From the NCBI GenBank assembly GCA_043820985.1, contig JBDRDH010000070.1, positions 17,499 through 81,498 on the forward strand: 64,000 nt of DNA. The letters are read 5' to 3'. The stretch is from JAAYXS01 sp043820985 (lineage in GTDB: Bacteria; Planctomycetota; Phycisphaerae; UBA1845; Fen-1342). Shown in pieces: positions 52,285 through 60,759 of the stretch (positions within the stretch are counted from its first letter, which is position 1; each line of letters starts with the position of its first letter). The position numbers and the translations under genes are program-made. The notes beneath the pieces are model-generated. The model worked only from the letters and a program-made list of their open reading frames with translations. It searched no databases and had not been told where the DNA came from.

Positions 52285-54762
52285 ATGGCAAAGCACTTCA
52301 TCATGATGATGCTGGCGGTCGTCGGGGCCAGCGGCGCCCCGTGCACGGCGCCGGCGGAGTGTCCTCTCGATTGGACGGGGGGCTTCGCGCCGCCGGGGCT
52401 GGATGGACAGGTGTACGCGCTGCACGCGTGGGACGACGGCAGTGGCCCGGCGCTGTATGTGGGTGGGTATTTCAGGGCGGCGGGCAACGCGAGCGTGCGG
52501 AACATCGCCAAGTGGGACGGTCAGACTTGGTCGTCGCTGGATAGCGAGATACTGTATGGATCGGTCCACGCCATAGCCGCCTTTGATGACGGCAGTGGTC
52601 CCGCGCTTTATGTCGGGGGGGGAGCGGGGCTGCGGGTGTGGAACCACGTGGAACAGACATGGAGCTATGGCGGCATCATAGGCGATGTCTATGCCCTGGT
52701 CGTGCATGACGATGGCAGCGGGCCGGCGCTCTACGTTGGCGGTGACTTCACGCGTGCCGGCGACATTACTGCCTGGCATATCGCAAAGTGGGACGGGCAT
52801 AGTTGGTCGGCCCTCGCTGGCGGAGGCATGCCGGGCGCGAACGGCCCCGTTGAGGCACTACACCTCTACGACGATGGAAGCGGCGTCGCGCTCTACGCCG
52901 CCGGTGATTTCTCAACCATGGGAGCCGTGTTTGTGAAGCACGTCGCCAAGTGGGACGGCGCGCAGTGGTCAGACCTGGACGGCGGTCTGGGGCCATACTA
53001 CGCCGACGCCTTCGCGCTGGCGGTCTATGATCCACCCGGGCCGCTGGGCCCCGGGCTGTACGTCGGTGGCGACTTTGCCACCGCCGGCGACATCACCGCC
53101 TACAACCTCGCCCGTTGGGACGGTGACGGCTGGTCCGCCGTGGGCGGCGGAGCCGAGGACCCTGCCTCGGTCCGGACTCTGCTGGCGTTCGACGACGGCA
53201 GCGGTCCGGCGCTCTATGCCGGCGGTTGGTTCGGTAGCATCGGCGGCGTGGAGGTCAGTCACATCGCCCGGTGGGACGGCGTGAGCTGGTCACCGGTGGG
53301 CACCGGCACGCCGAACTCTGCCCCGGGTATCTCAGGTGTCGTTCATTCGCTGGCGGCCTACGACGACGGCAGCGGCGCGGCGCTGTACGTTGGTGGGGAG
53401 TTCAGCGTTGCCGACGGCGTGGTGGCCCACAAGATCGCCAAGTGGGACGGGGCGCAGTACAGCGCGCTTAACGAAGGCAACGGATTGAACGACACCGTGA
53501 TGGCTCTAGCGGTGTACGACGATGGTGGCGGTGCGGCGCTCTACGCCGGGGGCCGGTTCCGTACCGCAGGTGAGATCAGCGCGGACTACATCGCGAGCTG
53601 GAACGGGGCCGAGTGGTCGCCACTGGGGGCGGGCATGGATCACCACGTTTTGGCGTTGGGTGTTTTCGACGACGGCAATGGCCCGGCGCTGTACGCGGGT
53701 GGGGACTTCACGTCCGCGGGTGGCGTGAGCGCGAGCGGCATCGCCCGCTGGGACGGATCCGCGTGGTCGGACGTGGGCGGCGGGATCAGCGATCCTGTCT
53801 ATGTTGAGGCTCTGCTGCCGTTTGATGATGGTGGAGGTCCAGCCCTGTTCGTTGGCGGTTACTTCACTAACGCGGGCGGAGTCAGTGTCAACAGCGTCGC
53901 CAAATGGGACGGCCAGAGCTGGTGGGACGTCGGTGGCGGCGTGGATCATGCCTGGTATGACCGGGGCGCCGTACTCGCCTTCGCGGTCTATGACGATGGC
54001 CGCGGACCAGCGTTGTACGCCGGTGGCTACTTTACCACGGCCGGAGGCGTCGACGCGCTGCAAGTAGCGCGCTGGGACGGCCAGAGCTGGTCGGACGTGG
54101 GTGGGGGTATAGATCTCGTGAGCCTCATCGACCACGTGGAGGCGTTGGCGGTATACGACGATGGCAACGGACCGGCGCTATACGCCGCCGGCGGGTTCGC
54201 AATGGCCGGCGGCGTTCCGGCCATCAACATCGCCCGCTGGGACGGCACTGCCTGGTCAGACGTGGGCGGCGGAATTGAAACCCACAATGCTGGCCAAGTA
54301 AACGCACTGACTGTTTTCGACGACGGCCGCGGACCGGCACTATATGTAGGTGGCCAGTTCGAGACGGCTGGCGGAATTCCCGCCACGCGGCTGGCGCGCT
54401 GGGACGGCCAGCGTTGGTCCGCAGTGTCCGGCGGCGTGAACGGCTGGCTGCGAGCGTTGACCGTCTTTGACGACGGCGCCGGCCCGGCCCTCTATGCGGG
54501 CGGCGATTTCACGGCCGCCGGCGGGCGCGGTTCGGCGCGCATTGCCCGCTGGGGCTGCGTGCCGGGGTTGTGGCTGGGTGATCTGAATTGTGACGGCGTG
54601 GTGGACTTGTACGACATTGACCCGTTCATCTGCGCCGTCAGCCCAAACTGCGACTACGCCGCCGAGTTCCCCGACTGCAACCCGATCACCGGCGACTGCA
54701 ACGCCGACGGGATCGTGAATGCGTATGACATTGATGGATTTATTGAGCTGCTGGGGGGGTGA
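52285..54762 (+). CDS. Giant secreted protein of 14 tandem repeats with dockerin-like tail
   Basis: GGGGAG before ATG 52285; a short signal-like start (FIMMMLAVVGASGAPC). The body is about 14 repeats of 50-60 residues with the consensus [FY]DDGSGPALYxGGxFxxAGG-xxxxIAxWDGxxWSxVGGG. Unit 2 is shortened and unit 5 has an altered DDGSG. This is a planctomycete-typical beta-propeller-like repeat. The C-terminus has NCDGVVDLYDIDPFICAV and CNADGIVNAYDIDGFIELL, the same modules as on 48725-52075 and 7856-9337. The arrangement beside the beta-helix giant suggests a shared extracellular function. No enzymatic motif seen. Confidence 0.88.
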   Translation: MAKHFIMMMLAVVGASGAPCTAPAECPLDWTGGFAPPGLDGQVYALHAWDDGSGPALYVGGYFRAAGNASVRNIAKWDGQTWSSLDSEILYGSVHAIAAFDDGSGPALYVGGGAGLRVWNHVEQTWSYGGIIGDVYALVVHDDGSGPALYVGGDFTRAGDITAWHIAKWDGHSWSALAGGGMPGANGPVEALHLYDDGSGVALYAAGDFSTMGAVFVKHVAKWDGAQWSDLDGGLGPYYADAFALAVYDPPGPLGPGLYVGGDFATAGDITAYNLARWDGDGWSAVGGGAEDPASVRTLLAFDDGSGPALYAGGWFGSIGGVEVSHIARWDGVSWSPVGTGTPNSAPGISGVVHSLAAYDDGSGAALYVGGEFSVADGVVAHKIAKWDGAQYSALNEGNGLNDTVMALAVYDDGGGAALYAGGRFRTAGEISADYIASWNGAEWSPLGAGMDHHVLALGVFDDGNGPALYAGGDFTSAGGVSASGIARWDGSAWSDVGGGISDPVYVEALLPFDDGGGPALFVGGYFTNAGGVSVNSVAKWDGQSWWDVGGGVDHAWYDRGAVLAFAVYDDGRGPALYAGGYFTTAGGVDALQVARWDGQSWSDVGGGIDLVSLIDHVEALAVYDDGNGPALYAAGGFAMAGGVPAINIARWDGTAWSDVGGGIETHNAGQVNALTVFDDGRGPALYVGGQFETAGGIPATRLARWDGQRWSAVSGGVNGWLRALTVFDDGAGPALYAGGDFTAAGGRGSARIARWGCVPGLWLGDLNCDGVVDLYDIDPFICAVSPNCDYAAEFPDCNPITGDCNADGIVNAYDIDGFIELLGG

Positions 54763-55264
54763 AGAGTAGCGAGGAGCGAGTTAAGTTAAGAGTGGGGAGT
54801 TAAGAGTTAAGATGGGGGAGGTCGGCCCGGACCACACCCCTCAATCCTCGATCCTCAATCGTCCATCGTCAATCCTCGATTCGTGTCCCCCACCGCTGAA
54901 GCGATTGGCCACCCACCGCTCGATCCTCAATCTTAGATCCTCACTCCTCGCTTTGCGTGTAGCCGACAATTACGCGCTGGTGCGTATTAATCCACACTCG
55001 GGAGCGCGCACGGGGGCTGTAACGTGCTGTAAGCTCCGTATTTCCCGTCTTGCGGTGCGGAACGACACTTGCTAAATGATGATATAGATATAGCTTGTTA
55101 GGTGCGGGCACGGCCCTGATGAACCGTAGGGAGGCACATGCCTCCCCACCCACCGGCGATAGAGCCCCCGAGTGACATAATCGTCCCCTGTGGGATCCAG
55201 CAACCATCAGCAGGCCTGATGTTAGCGCCAACCGTGATACCCAGTAAGCAGGAGTAAGCTGCCC
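54763..55264. other. Intergenic region with repeat, before nifJ
   Basis: The first 120 bases are the GTTAAGAGTTAAGATG/CTCAATCCTCGATC repeat (54776-54880 and following). An AT-rich patch (ATGATGATATAGATATAG, 55076-55093) may hold the nifJ promoter. Nothing else is recognised. Confidence 0.5.
54776..54950. repeat. GTTAAGAGTTAAGATG / TCAATCCTCGATC repeat
   Basis: Direct relative of 48450-48540: GGGAGTTAAGAGTTAAGATG in both, then GGGGGAGG and runs of TCGATCCTCAATC. Both copies border the giant secreted genes. Confidence 0.75.
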
Positions 55265-58200
55265 ATGAACAAGCGGCGTATGGTAACAATCGACGGCAAT
55301 CAGGCGGCGGCCCACGTCGCTCACAAGGTCACGGAAGTGATCGCCATCTACCCGATCACGCCTTCGTCAAACATGGGCGAGTGGGCGGACGAATGGTCGG
55401 CGGACGGCCAGCCCAATATCTGGGGCACCGTGCCACACGTGATGGAGATGCAGAGCGAAGGCGGAGCCTGCGCCGCGGTGCATGGAGCCGCCTCCACCGG
55501 CGCCCTGACGACCACGTTCACCGCCTCGCAGGGCCTGCTGTTGATGATCCCGACCATGTTCAAAATGGCGGGAGAGTTGCTGCCGACCGCGTTCCACGTC
55601 TCGGCCCGCACCGTCGCCACGCATGCCCTGAGCATCTTCGGGGATCACAGCGACGTAATGGCCTGTCGTTCGACCGGTTTCGGCATGCTGGCTTCCGGCT
55701 CGATCCAGGAAGTGATGGACATGGCCCTGATCACCCATGCCGCCACGCTCGAAAGCCGCATACCCTTCATCCATTTCTTCGACGGCTTCCGCAGTTCGCA
55801 CGAAGTCTCCAAGATCGAGGAACTGACCCTGGACGACATGCGGGCCATGATCGACGAACAGTCTGTCGAGGAACATCGCGCGCGCGCCCTGACGCCCGAT
55901 CGTCCGATGCTGCGCGGCACCGCCCAAAATCCGGACGTCTTCTTCCAGGCCCGTGAAACGGTAAATCCCTTCTACAACAAATGCCCGGCAGTGGTTCAGA
56001 ATATCATGGATCGCTTCGCCCAGGTGGTCGGCCGACAGTATCACCTGTTCGACTATATCGGAGCACCGGACGCCGAGCGCGTTATTTTGATTATGGGTTC
56101 CGGAGCCGAGGCAGTTCACGAAACGGTTGATTACCTGAACGCGCGCGGCGAAAAAATCGGTATGGTCAAGGTACGGCTCTACCGGCCCTTCGTCCGTGAG
56201 GCGCTATTCGCGGCTCTACCCGATTCGGTCAAGTCCATCGCGGTGCTCGACCGCACAAAGGAGCCCGGAGCCGATGGTGAACCGCTGTACAAGGATATCG
56301 TGGCGGCTTTCGCTGAAGCTCGTGAAAATGGCGAGAAGGTGCCAGGCGTGAAACACATTGTCGGCGGACGTTATGGCCTGTCGAGCAAGGATTTCACCCC
56401 GGCAATGGTCAAAGCGGTCTATGACAATCTGGCCACGGACAAGCCCAGGAATCATTTCACTATCGGTATTAACGAGGATGTAACGAACACCAGCCTGGAT
56501 TTCGATCCCGGCTTCGTGACCGAGGACGAAAAGGTCGTACGCGCCTTGTTCTACGGCCTGGGCTCCGATGGCACGGTCGGCGCCAATAAGAACTCGATCA
56601 AGATCATTGGCGGCGACACGGACAACTACGCCCAGGGCTACTTCGTGTATGACTCGAAGAAGGCCGGCTCAGTGACCGTATCGCACTTGCGCTTCGGGCC
56701 CAATCCGATTCGCTCGACATACCTGATTTCATCCGCCAACTTCGTGGCATGCCATAACTGGGCCTTCCTGGAAAGATATGACATGCTCGGCAGCCTCATC
56801 GAAGGCGGCACCTTTTTGATCAACAGCCCCTTCCCGCAAAATGAAACCTGGGATCGTCTGCCGCGCGAGGTTCAACAGAACATCATTGACAAGAAACTGA
56901 AAGTCTATGCCATCAACGGCTTTGAGGTCGCCAAGCAAACCGGCATGGGCGCCCGCGTGAACACGATCATGCAGACGTGTTTCTTTGCCATCAGCGGCGT
57001 GCTGCCAAAGGACGAAGCCATCGAGGCCATCAAAGGCGCGATCAAGAAGGAGTATGGTCGCAAGGGCGAGGAGGTCGTCAAGAAAAACTGGAACGCCGTC
57101 GATCAGTCGCTGGCCAACATGTACGAGATCCCGCTGCCGGATAAGGCCACCAGCACGATTGAAATGCGTCCGCCGGTACCCGCCGAGGCCCCCGACTTTG
57201 TCAAGGAAGTGCTCGGGCCGATGATCGTCTTCAAGGGTGATGACCTGCCCACGAGTAAACTGCCGTGCGATGGCACTTTCCCAACCAATTCGACCCAGTG
57301 GGAGAAGCGCAATATTGCCCTGGAGATCCCCGTCTGGGACGCGGACGTCTGCATCCAGTGCGGCAAATGTGCCCTGGTATGTCCGCACGCCGCGATTCGC
57401 CTGAAAGCATACGATGTTAAACACCTCGAAAAGGCGCCGCCGACGTTCAAGTCGGTCAAATACAAGGGCCGCGAATTCGAGAACTACAATATGACTGTCC
57501 AGGTCGCTCCCGAAGACTGCACGGGCTGCGGTACTTGCGTCGAAGTCTGTCCAGCCAAGAACAAGCAGGACACTTCGCGTAAGGCCATCAATCTGGAGTT
57601 CCAGCCGCCACTCCGTCAGGCTGAGTCCGAGAACTACAGCTTCTTCCTGTCGCTACCGGAGGTCGACCGCGGTAAGCTCAAGGTCAACACCGTCAAGGGC
57701 TCGCAGTTCCTGCAACCACTCTTCGAGTATTCCGGCGCCTGTGCCGGCTGTGGCGAGACGGCCTATTACAAGCTGATGACCCAATTGTTCGGCGACCGGG
57801 CCATCGTCTGCAACGCGACCGGCTGCTCGAGCATCTACGGTGGCAACCTGCCGACCGCCCCGTGGGTGGTCAACCGCGAAGGACGCGGCCCGGCCTGGTG
57901 CAACTCGCTGTTCGAGGACAACGCCGAGTTCGGCTTGGGCTATCGGCTGACGATCGACAAGCACGCCGAGTACGCCACGGAACTGGTCGAAAAGCTGCGA
58001 GTGCAAATCGGTGGGGAGCTGGCTGACGGCCTGCTGAACGCCGTCCAGCATACCGACGCGGAAATCTCGGCGCAACGCGAGCGGGTGGCGATCTTGAAGG
58101 AGAAGCTGGCCGGCCTGGTTCACCGGCAAGATGCCGGTGCCACAGATGCCAAGCATCTCCTCAAACTGGCCGACATGCTGGTGAAGAAGAGCGTCTGGAT

Positions 58201-58858
58201 CGTCGGCGGCGACGGCTGGGCCTACGACATTGGCTTTGGCGGCCTGGACCACGTGCTGGCCAGCGGCCGCAATGTCAACGTCCTGGTCCTGGATACCGAG
58301 GTTTACTCGAACACCGGCGGCCAGTGCTCAAAATCCACACCGCGCGGGGCGGTCGCCAAGTTCGCCGCCGGTGGCAAACCCACCGCCAAGAAGGACATGG
58401 GCATGATCGCCATGACCTACGGCAACATCTACGTTGCCACGGTCGCCATCGGGGCCAACGATGCCCAGACAGTCAAGGCCTTCATCGAAGCCGAGGCCTA
58501 TGACGGCCCGTCACTGATCCTCGCCTACAGCCATTGCATCGCCCACGGGATCAACATGCGAACGGGTCTGACCACTCAGAAGCAGGCTGTCCTGACCGGG
58601 CATTTCCCGCTGTATCGATACAATCCCGAACTGGTTGACCAGGGTAAGAATCCACTGCAACTGGACTCGAAAAAACCGTCAATGCCGTACGAGGAATACG
58701 CTTACAACCAGACACGTTTCAAAGTGCTGACAAAGACACGCCCGGAAGCAGCCAAGGAACTGCTGGCGTTAGGAAAACTGGATATCGCGCGCCGCTGGAA
58801 CCTTTATGAGCAACTGGCTTCCGCGCGGGTGATTACCGCCGCCGAGAGCGACCAATAA
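55265..58858 (+). CDS. nifJ: Pyruvate:ferredoxin (flavodoxin) oxidoreductase
   Basis: The single-chain homodimeric enzyme converts pyruvate and CoA to acetyl-CoA, CO2 and reduced ferredoxin. The length is 1197 residues, normal for the family. The start MVTIDGNQAAAHVAHKVTEV with YPITPSSNMGEW forms domain I. The two [4Fe-4S] motifs CIQCGKCALVCP (Cys696) and CTGCGTCVEVCP (Cys752) are intact, as are the proximal cluster GACAGCGETAYYK and the TPP-binding GGDGWAYDIGFGGLDHVLASG (about 980). Between the third cluster part and the TPP motif a short insert encoding HRQDAGATDA (residue 953 on) is an interspersed repeat. AGGAG lies about 10 bases before the ATG. The organism therefore has an anaerobic or microaerobic pyruvate route. 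Confidence 0.96.
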   Translation: MNKRRMVTIDGNQAAAHVAHKVTEVIAIYPITPSSNMGEWADEWSADGQPNIWGTVPHVMEMQSEGGACAAVHGAASTGALTTTFTASQGLLLMIPTMFKMAGELLPTAFHVSARTVATHALSIFGDHSDVMACRSTGFGMLASGSIQEVMDMALITHAATLESRIPFIHFFDGFRSSHEVSKIEELTLDDMRAMIDEQSVEEHRARALTPDRPMLRGTAQNPDVFFQARETVNPFYNKCPAVVQNIMDRFAQVVGRQYHLFDYIGAPDAERVILIMGSGAEAVHETVDYLNARGEKIGMVKVRLYRPFVREALFAALPDSVKSIAVLDRTKEPGADGEPLYKDIVAAFAEARENGEKVPGVKHIVGGRYGLSSKDFTPAMVKAVYDNLATDKPRNHFTIGINEDVTNTSLDFDPGFVTEDEKVVRALFYGLGSDGTVGANKNSIKIIGGDTDNYAQGYFVYDSKKAGSVTVSHLRFGPNPIRSTYLISSANFVACHNWAFLERYDMLGSLIEGGTFLINSPFPQNETWDRLPREVQQNIIDKKLKVYAINGFEVAKQTGMGARVNTIMQTCFFAISGVLPKDEAIEAIKGAIKKEYGRKGEEVVKKNWNAVDQSLANMYEIPLPDKATSTIEMRPPVPAEAPDFVKEVLGPMIVFKGDDLPTSKLPCDGTFPTNSTQWEKRNIALEIPVWDADVCIQCGKCALVCPHAAIRLKAYDVKHLEKAPPTFKSVKYKGREFENYNMTVQVAPEDCTGCGTCVEVCPAKNKQDTSRKAINLEFQPPLRQAESENYSFFLSLPEVDRGKLKVNTVKGSQFLQPLFEYSGACAGCGETAYYKLMTQLFGDRAIVCNATGCSSIYGGNLPTAPWVVNREGRGPAWCNSLFEDNAEFGLGYRLTIDKHAEYATELVEKLRVQIGGELADGLLNAVQHTDAEISAQRERVAILKEKLAGLVHRQDAGATDAKHLLKLADMLVKKSVWIVGGDGWAYDIGFGGLDHVLASGRNVNVLVLDTEVYSNTGGQCSKSTPRGAVAKFAAGGKPTAKKDMGMIAMTYGNIYVATVAIGANDAQTVKAFIEAEAYDGPSLILAYSHCIAHGINMRTGLTTQKQAVLTGHFPLYRYNPELVDQGKNPLQLDSKKPSMPYEEYAYNQTRFKVLTKTRPEAAKELLALGKLDIARRWNLYEQLASARVITAAESDQ
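58121..58140. repeat. In-frame interspersed repeat in nifJ
   Basis: CACCGGCAAGATGCCGGTGC, a palindrome with an AAGAT centre, encodes HRQDAG. Its reverse complement is identical over 20 bases to the intergenic copy at 40475-40494. Confidence 0.88.
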
Positions 58859-59187
58859 GGCCTGTTCACAGGTGTACCAGCCCGCACGCTGGAGCGCGGT
58901 TATTAACGGGCAGCATGAATCAGAAATCCTGCCCCGAGCCGACCGCGTTTGAGCGGGCCAATTACATGAGTGCCATCTCGGCCTACGGCGGTTAGCGTTG
59001 ACTGCTAAGGGGCACCGCCTGTCCAGGTGGGTAACACATACTGCCTGGCTCGAAAATCCCGTACCCCTGAGAGCATACAGGGCACCCTCCTATTCGGCCA
59101 TCAGGTCTCCGAAGTGCCCGGGCACGGCTTGCGGAGTGGCTTCCCAGGGTGGAAGATATAAACAGGTAACAGGCTGAAAGGATCGGT
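58859..59187. other. Intergenic region without recognised features
   Basis: About 330 bases between nifJ and the cytidylate-kinase-like gene. I see no terminator with a T-run, repeat or small gene. The frame of the next gene does not extend into it. Confidence 0.45.
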
Positions 59188-59901
59188 ATGCCGGGTAGAA
59201 ATCCAACACAGCGGCCTGATATAGCCCGTGTCGTCGAAAAGCAGATGCGCATGTGGGAGCTGGCGCGCGCCCAGCGTCCAGGACCCGAGCAGACCAGGCC
59301 CACTCGGCAAGTCGAGGAGTTTGTAACCATCTCCCGTCAGGTCGGTGCCGGTGGACATGACGTCGCTTCCCGACTCGCCACGCGCCTGGATTGGCCGGTA
59401 TTCGATCGCGAGATCCTGCAAGCCATGGCGGGCGACGACCAGGTGCGCACCCGTTTGTACGAAAGCCTGGATGAGCGCGACCGGAGCTGGCTGGAGGATG
59501 CCCTGCGCTGGGCCTTGCAGAAGGAGTTTCGCAAAGACGACTACTTCCGGCATCTCGGCAAAACCATCCTGACGGTCGCCCGCCAGGGGCATGCAATTTT
59601 CCTGGGTCGTGGGGCCGACCTGATGCTGCCACGCGAACGCGGTTTGCGCGTGCACCTTTTCGCGCCCCAGGAGGTTTGCGTACAACGCTTTGCCCAGCGT
59701 CACAATCTCGACGAAGCCCAGGCCCGGACGGACAGCGCGCGTCTGCAGCGCGATCGAACCGACTTTCTACGGCGTTATTTCGGCAACGCCACCGTACTAC
59801 CAGAGCGCCACGATATCGTGCTTAACACTGCCACACTGGAGATTGACCACGTGGTGGAGCTGATCATGACGGCGTTACGCAATCGGGGAATTGTCACCTA
59901 G
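59188..59901 (+). CDS. Cytidylate-kinase-like (AAA_33/Cytidylate_kin2) family protein
   Basis: The 237 residues have a charged start and then a nucleotide-kinase fold of the Cytidylate_kin2 family: FVTISRQVGAGGHDVASRLATRLDWPVFDREIL (P-loop region with GAGG in place of the classical GxGxGKS), ILTVARQGHAIFLGRGADLML, LRVHLFAP and QRDRTDFLRRYFG. Members are common, with unknown substrates; a nucleoside monophosphate kinase role is not assured because the P-loop lysine is missing. No SD is obvious before the ATG. Confidence 0.8.
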   Translation: MPGRNPTQRPDIARVVEKQMRMWELARAQRPGPEQTRPTRQVEEFVTISRQVGAGGHDVASRLATRLDWPVFDREILQAMAGDDQVRTRLYESLDERDRSWLEDALRWALQKEFRKDDYFRHLGKTILTVARQGHAIFLGRGADLMLPRERGLRVHLFAPQEVCVQRFAQRHNLDEAQARTDSARLQRDRTDFLRRYFGNATVLPERHDIVLNTATLEIDHVVELIMTALRNRGIVT

Positions 59902-59955
59902 CGTGGCACCGACTGCTAAACAGCCCGTGTCGCGATGCTCCACGGAGGTACTGAC

Positions 59956-60408
59956 ATGGATCGACAGAAGTTATCAGAATGGATGCAAACCGAGTCTGGC
60001 CGGGTGCGCGAGTTGTCCGCCAACCTGCGTGAACACATCATCGCCGTGCCTTCCGGCAGCCGCGAGATATGGCTACAGGAACTCGTACAGCGGTTTGAGC
60101 ACTTCACGGCGCATTTCCAGCGCATGATGATCATTGAGGAGGAAGATGGCTATCTCCTGCCGGTCATTGAGGTGCGCCCGACTCTGGCCAAGCAGGTTGA
60201 GTTGCTCCAGCGTGAGCACCATGAGCTCAGGCACTTGACCGAGGAGCTGCAACGCACGGTCAAGTCGCTCAAGCCGGATGAAAACCTGCTGATTCGGGAT
60301 TGCTGCACGCGCTTGCAGATCTTCCTGGGACACGTGGACCGCCACGAGCAACATGAAAATCACATTGTCCTCTACACCCTCTCACAGGACATTGGTGCCA
60401 GCGATTAG
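59956..60408 (+). CDS. Hemerythrin-like domain protein
   Basis: ATG 59956 has CGGAGG upstream and gives 150 residues of alpha-helical sequence. The His and Glu pattern fits a hemerythrin fold: REHIIAVPS, HFTAHFQRMMIIEEEDGYLLP, QREHHELRHLTEEL and GHVDRHEQHENHIVLYTL. Such proteins bind a di-iron centre for oxygen or nitric oxide sensing, storage or protection. It starts 54 bases after the cytidylate-kinase-like gene. Presence next to an oxygen-sensitive nifJ is suggestive only. Confidence 0.8.
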   Translation: MDRQKLSEWMQTESGRVRELSANLREHIIAVPSGSREIWLQELVQRFEHFTAHFQRMMIIEEEDGYLLPVIEVRPTLAKQVELLQREHHELRHLTEELQRTVKSLKPDENLLIRDCCTRLQIFLGHVDRHEQHENHIVLYTLSQDIGASD

Positions 60409-60759
60409 CCCGAGGTGCTGACAACTCTTTACCGGACCGCACACACATCCGCGTCCCATCGCCGGTCGTGCGCATGATAAACCCATCGGACGTTGACCAG
60501 TCTAAATGCGCGCCTAAGATTGAAGTGATACGAGCATGAATCTCACAACGACGAGCTAGCAAGTTTCTCCTTTCGTGTGCCAGATACGGGTCGGTCGCCA
60601 CCAGCGACCGGCCCGTTAGCATTGACTCCCGCCCGGTATATCTCGAACAACACCAGACACGCAGTATTACCGGTCGGTTCAGGGTCGCATTTCCCGCCCA
60701 GCCCTTTAGAATGCCTGCCTTGAGCAGTATATACCTCTACATGGAAAGGTAAGGCCGTA
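60409..60759. other. Intergenic region with strong hairpin, upstream of alaS
   Basis: CGGGTCGGTCGC (60587-60598) pairs with GCGACCGGCCCG (60604-60615), one wobble pair and a 5-base loop; there is no T-run. Other than this no feature is seen. An alaS promoter is not clear. Confidence 0.5.
60587..60615 (+). terminator. Hairpin between hemerythrin-like gene and alaS
   Basis: A 12-bp stem with one G-T wobble. It is 179 bases past the stop and could be a terminator, a leader element of alaS, or another interspersed palindrome. Confidence 0.4.

Noticed and set aside
60409..60759. T-box or tRNA-like leader for alaS
   Set aside because: A strong hairpin exists, but there is no T-box consensus, antiterminator or specifier loop.
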